15,462 nucleotides of DNA, from contig DHHV01000005.1 in the NCBI GenBank assembly GCA_002403455.1, positions 1 to 15,462 of the forward strand, read 5' to 3'. Under the pieces are notes generated by a model. It was given only the letters and a program-made list of their open reading frames with translations. It ran no database searches and had not been told where the DNA came from. Position 1 is the stretch's first letter. Each line of letters opens with the position of its first letter. Source of the DNA: Hyphomonadaceae bacterium UBA4763 (GTDB lineage: Bacteria > Pseudomonadota > Alphaproteobacteria > Caulobacterales > Aquidulcibacteraceae). Below, in pieces: positions 13,482 to 15,462 of the stretch. Made by a program: the position numbers and the translations under genes.

Positions 13482-15347
13482 ATGCGTTTAGGATCGGTTT
13501 CACGGCGTTGGGTCTTGCTGGCCGGCGCGTCCCTTGTTGCCGCGTGCAGCGCGCCGGCGAGCGCGCCACCCATCGTCAGCGGCGAGAATGCGGAATTTGC
13601 GCAAATGCTCGACACCCTCGCCAATGACATCATTCGCCAAAGCCCGGAGACGGCGACCTCGCTCGGCTTTGACGAGACCAAATTCGGCGGCCGCTATAAT
13701 GACCGGATCGATGATCGCGGCCAGGCGGCCTTTGAAGCGCGCCGCATCTTCTTGCTGCAAAAGCGCGAGGAATTGGCGACCGTATTGGCCGACCAATTGA
13801 GCCCTGCGCAAAAAATCTCGCTGGAAGTCGTCCGCACCCAGATCGACAATTCCGAGGCCGGCGCCCGCTTCGGTTTTGGCGCGCTCGCCCCGATCGGCTG
13901 GTTCTCGCCTTATGTCGTCTCGCAATTGGACGGGGCCTATCTTGGCCTGCCCGATTTTCTCGACGCCCAGCACGCGATCAAGACGCTGCAGGACGCGCGC
14001 GATTACGTCACCCGGCTGGGGCAAGTCGCTGACGCGATCGACAAAGAGCGCCTGCGCGCCTTGGCGGACGCTGATGCTGGCGTGATCGCGCCCGATTTCG
14101 TCATCCGCAAATTGATCAGCCAAGCCCGCGGCTTTATCGCCGCGCCCGCCGCCCAGTCGATCTATCACACCTCCTTCACCCGCCGCATCGCCGAGATCGC
14201 CGATCCGGCCGCCGCTGACGAGCTGAAAAGCTTGTCGGCGACCGCCGCCGACGTCGTCGCCACGCAAATCTACCCGGCCTATGAGCGTTTTGCGGCGGCC
14301 TTTGACGGCCTGCTCGCCAAGGCGACCAGCGATGCGGGCGTGTGGAAGCTCGCAAACGGCGCAGATTATTACGCGGCGGCCTTGCGCCTGCACACCACCA
14401 CCAATCTCAGCGCCGACCAGATTCACGATCTTGGCGTTGCCGAAGTCAACCGCTTGCAAGGCGAGATGGACGCGATCCTGCAAAGCCTTGGCCACACGAC
14501 AGGGACCGTTGCCGAGCGCATGGCCAAATTGCGCACCGATCCGCAATATCTCTATCCCAACACGGACGAGGGCCGCGCCACATTGCTGGCCGACCTCAAT
14601 ACGCAGATGACGGCGATCCAAGCCCGGTTGCCCGAGCAATTTGGCCGCCTGCCCAAAGCCGGCGTCGAAATCCGCCGCGTGCCGGAATTCAGCCAAGACG
14701 GCGCGCCGGGCGGCTATTATCAGAGCCCCACTTTAGACGGCTCGCGCCCCGGCGCCTATTACATCAATCTGCGCGACACCGCCGAATGGCCGAAATACAC
14801 CCTGCCGACGCTGACCTATCACGAGGCCTCGCCCGGCCATCACCACCAATCGGTGATCGCGCTCGAAAACGAGGACCTGCCCTTCATCCGCCGCTTCATG
14901 TGGTTCCCGGCCTATGGCGAGGGCTGGGCGCTTTATTCCGAGCAATTGGCCGATGAAATGGGCGTTTATGACGGCAAGCCGGTCGATCGGCTCGGCTATT
15001 TGCAAAGCCTTGCCTTCCGCGCCGCGCGCCTCGTCGTCGACACTGGCCTGCACCACAAGAAATGGACGCGCGAACAGGCCATCGAATACATGGCCAGCGC
15101 CACCGGCGATGATTTGAGCTCGGTGACGACCGAGATCGAGCGTTACGCCGTTTGGCCGGGCCAGGCCTGTTCCTACATGGTCGGGCGCCTGGAGATCGTG
15201 CGCTTGCGCGACAAGGCCAAGACCGCACTCGGCGATTCATACGACCAACGCGCTTTCCACGACGCGGTGCTGGGGGCCGGCGCGATGCCGCTCTCAACGC
15301 TCGAAAGCGTCGTTGACGCCTGGATCGCCGCCCAGGCCAAGGCTTAA
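13482..15347 (+). CDS. DUF885 family putative metallopeptidase, lipoprotein
   Basis: Exported protein of 621 residues of the DUF885 (PF05960) family, whose members look like zinc-dependent peptidases; substrates are mostly unknown. The N-terminus MRLGSVSRRWVLLAGASL carries a twin-arginine-like SRRWVLL, and VAAC ending at Cys22 fits a lipobox. The protein is therefore probably lipid-anchored after Tat or Sec export. The helical N-terminal half (about 35-380) carries the usual early NDIIRQSPETATSLG segment. The likely metal site is TYHEASPGHHHQ at 445-456 (His447, Glu448, His453 or His454), with AYGEGWALYSE at 477-487 (Glu480). GLHHKKWTREQAI (522-534) and YAVWPGQACSYMVGRLEI (555-572) complete the family pattern. 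The ATG at 13482 has GGGAGG at 13471-13476, 5 nt upstream. It is divergent from trcR across 254 bp. Confidence 0.9.
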   Translation: MRLGSVSRRWVLLAGASLVAACSAPASAPPIVSGENAEFAQMLDTLANDIIRQSPETATSLGFDETKFGGRYNDRIDDRGQAAFEARRIFLLQKREELATVLADQLSPAQKISLEVVRTQIDNSEAGARFGFGALAPIGWFSPYVVSQLDGAYLGLPDFLDAQHAIKTLQDARDYVTRLGQVADAIDKERLRALADADAGVIAPDFVIRKLISQARGFIAAPAAQSIYHTSFTRRIAEIADPAAADELKSLSATAADVVATQIYPAYERFAAAFDGLLAKATSDAGVWKLANGADYYAAALRLHTTTNLSADQIHDLGVAEVNRLQGEMDAILQSLGHTTGTVAERMAKLRTDPQYLYPNTDEGRATLLADLNTQMTAIQARLPEQFGRLPKAGVEIRRVPEFSQDGAPGGYYQSPTLDGSRPGAYYINLRDTAEWPKYTLPTLTYHEASPGHHHQSVIALENEDLPFIRRFMWFPAYGEGWALYSEQLADEMGVYDGKPVDRLGYLQSLAFRAARLVVDTGLHHKKWTREQAIEYMASATGDDLSSVTTEIERYAVWPGQACSYMVGRLEIVRLRDKAKTALGDSYDQRAFHDAVLGAGAMPLSTLESVVDAWIAAQAKA

Positions 15348-15462
15348 GCGATCAGTCGGCCATTGATTACGCGGATGGCGCGCGCGCTGCAAACAGCGCC
15401 GCGCTGGCGGGGCGGGCGCGAACAGCTATTGGTGAAGGCGCCCACAGGAGGCCCCGACAGGG
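15348..15462. other. Non-coding right edge with a ribosome-binding-like site
   Basis: 115 bp after the DUF885 stop, with no gene. A GC-rich hairpin is possible near 15381-15405 (arms around GCGCTG and CAGCGC, loop CAAA) with no T run. AGGAGG at 15446-15451 lies 11 bp from the edge, so a plus-strand gene may begin just beyond it. That is a guess. Confidence 0.3.

Noticed and set aside
13500..14696. 398-codon minus-strand open frame antisense to the DUF885 gene
   Set aside because: It lies wholly within a gene with clear family motifs, has no recognisable domain, and is the expected shadow of high-GC codon use.

Overview
The window reads as chromosomal DNA from a GC-rich alphaproteobacterium. 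The clearest lineage marker is a DUF1013/TrcR-type cell-cycle regulator (12616-13227, minus). A YciB/IspZ septation protein, a stand-alone ACT-type prephenate dehydratase and a 535-residue methylcrotonoyl-CoA carboxylase beta subunit fit the same group. The genus cannot be fixed from the sequence. Leucine TTG and the octamer GCGATCGC are both used often. I see no insertion sequence, phage gene, CRISPR array or toxin-antitoxin module, and gene packing is that of an ordinary core region.

Layout from left to right. A 5'-truncated DUF900 alpha/beta hydrolase (plus) converges on an 892-residue DUF2339 membrane protein (minus). A 202-bp divergent gap separates the latter from transketolase (plus). 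Transketolase meets yciB/ispZ (minus) tail to tail with 2 bp between them. A 65-bp divergent gap leads to pheA (plus). A 277-bp non-coding stretch precedes two exported YHS-type proteins (plus), which are diverged paralogues separated by a strong intrinsic terminator. An SDR oxidoreductase (plus) converges on a short chlorite-dismutase-like protein (minus), which lies in a stretch of lower GC content beside a tRNA-Lys(TTT) gene (plus). Next come mccB and trcR (both minus). A 254-bp divergent gap with several structured elements separates trcR from a DUF885 lipoprotein (plus). The last 115 bp are non-coding and end just after an AGGAGG ribosome-binding-like sequence.

The genes do not form one pathway. 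Transketolase makes erythrose-4-phosphate, which feeds the shikimate pathway whose end product chorismate leads to the prephenate used by PheA. They lie in the same neighbourhood but are not in an operon. mccB belongs to leucine catabolism, but its biotin-carrying partner is not in view. The parts most worth a second look are the terminator-like hairpin just upstream of the trcR ribosome-binding site, the Cld-like protein with no arginine where the catalytic one is expected, and the tandem YHS pair whose second copy has a changed core motif. I found no convincing undescribed multi-gene system.
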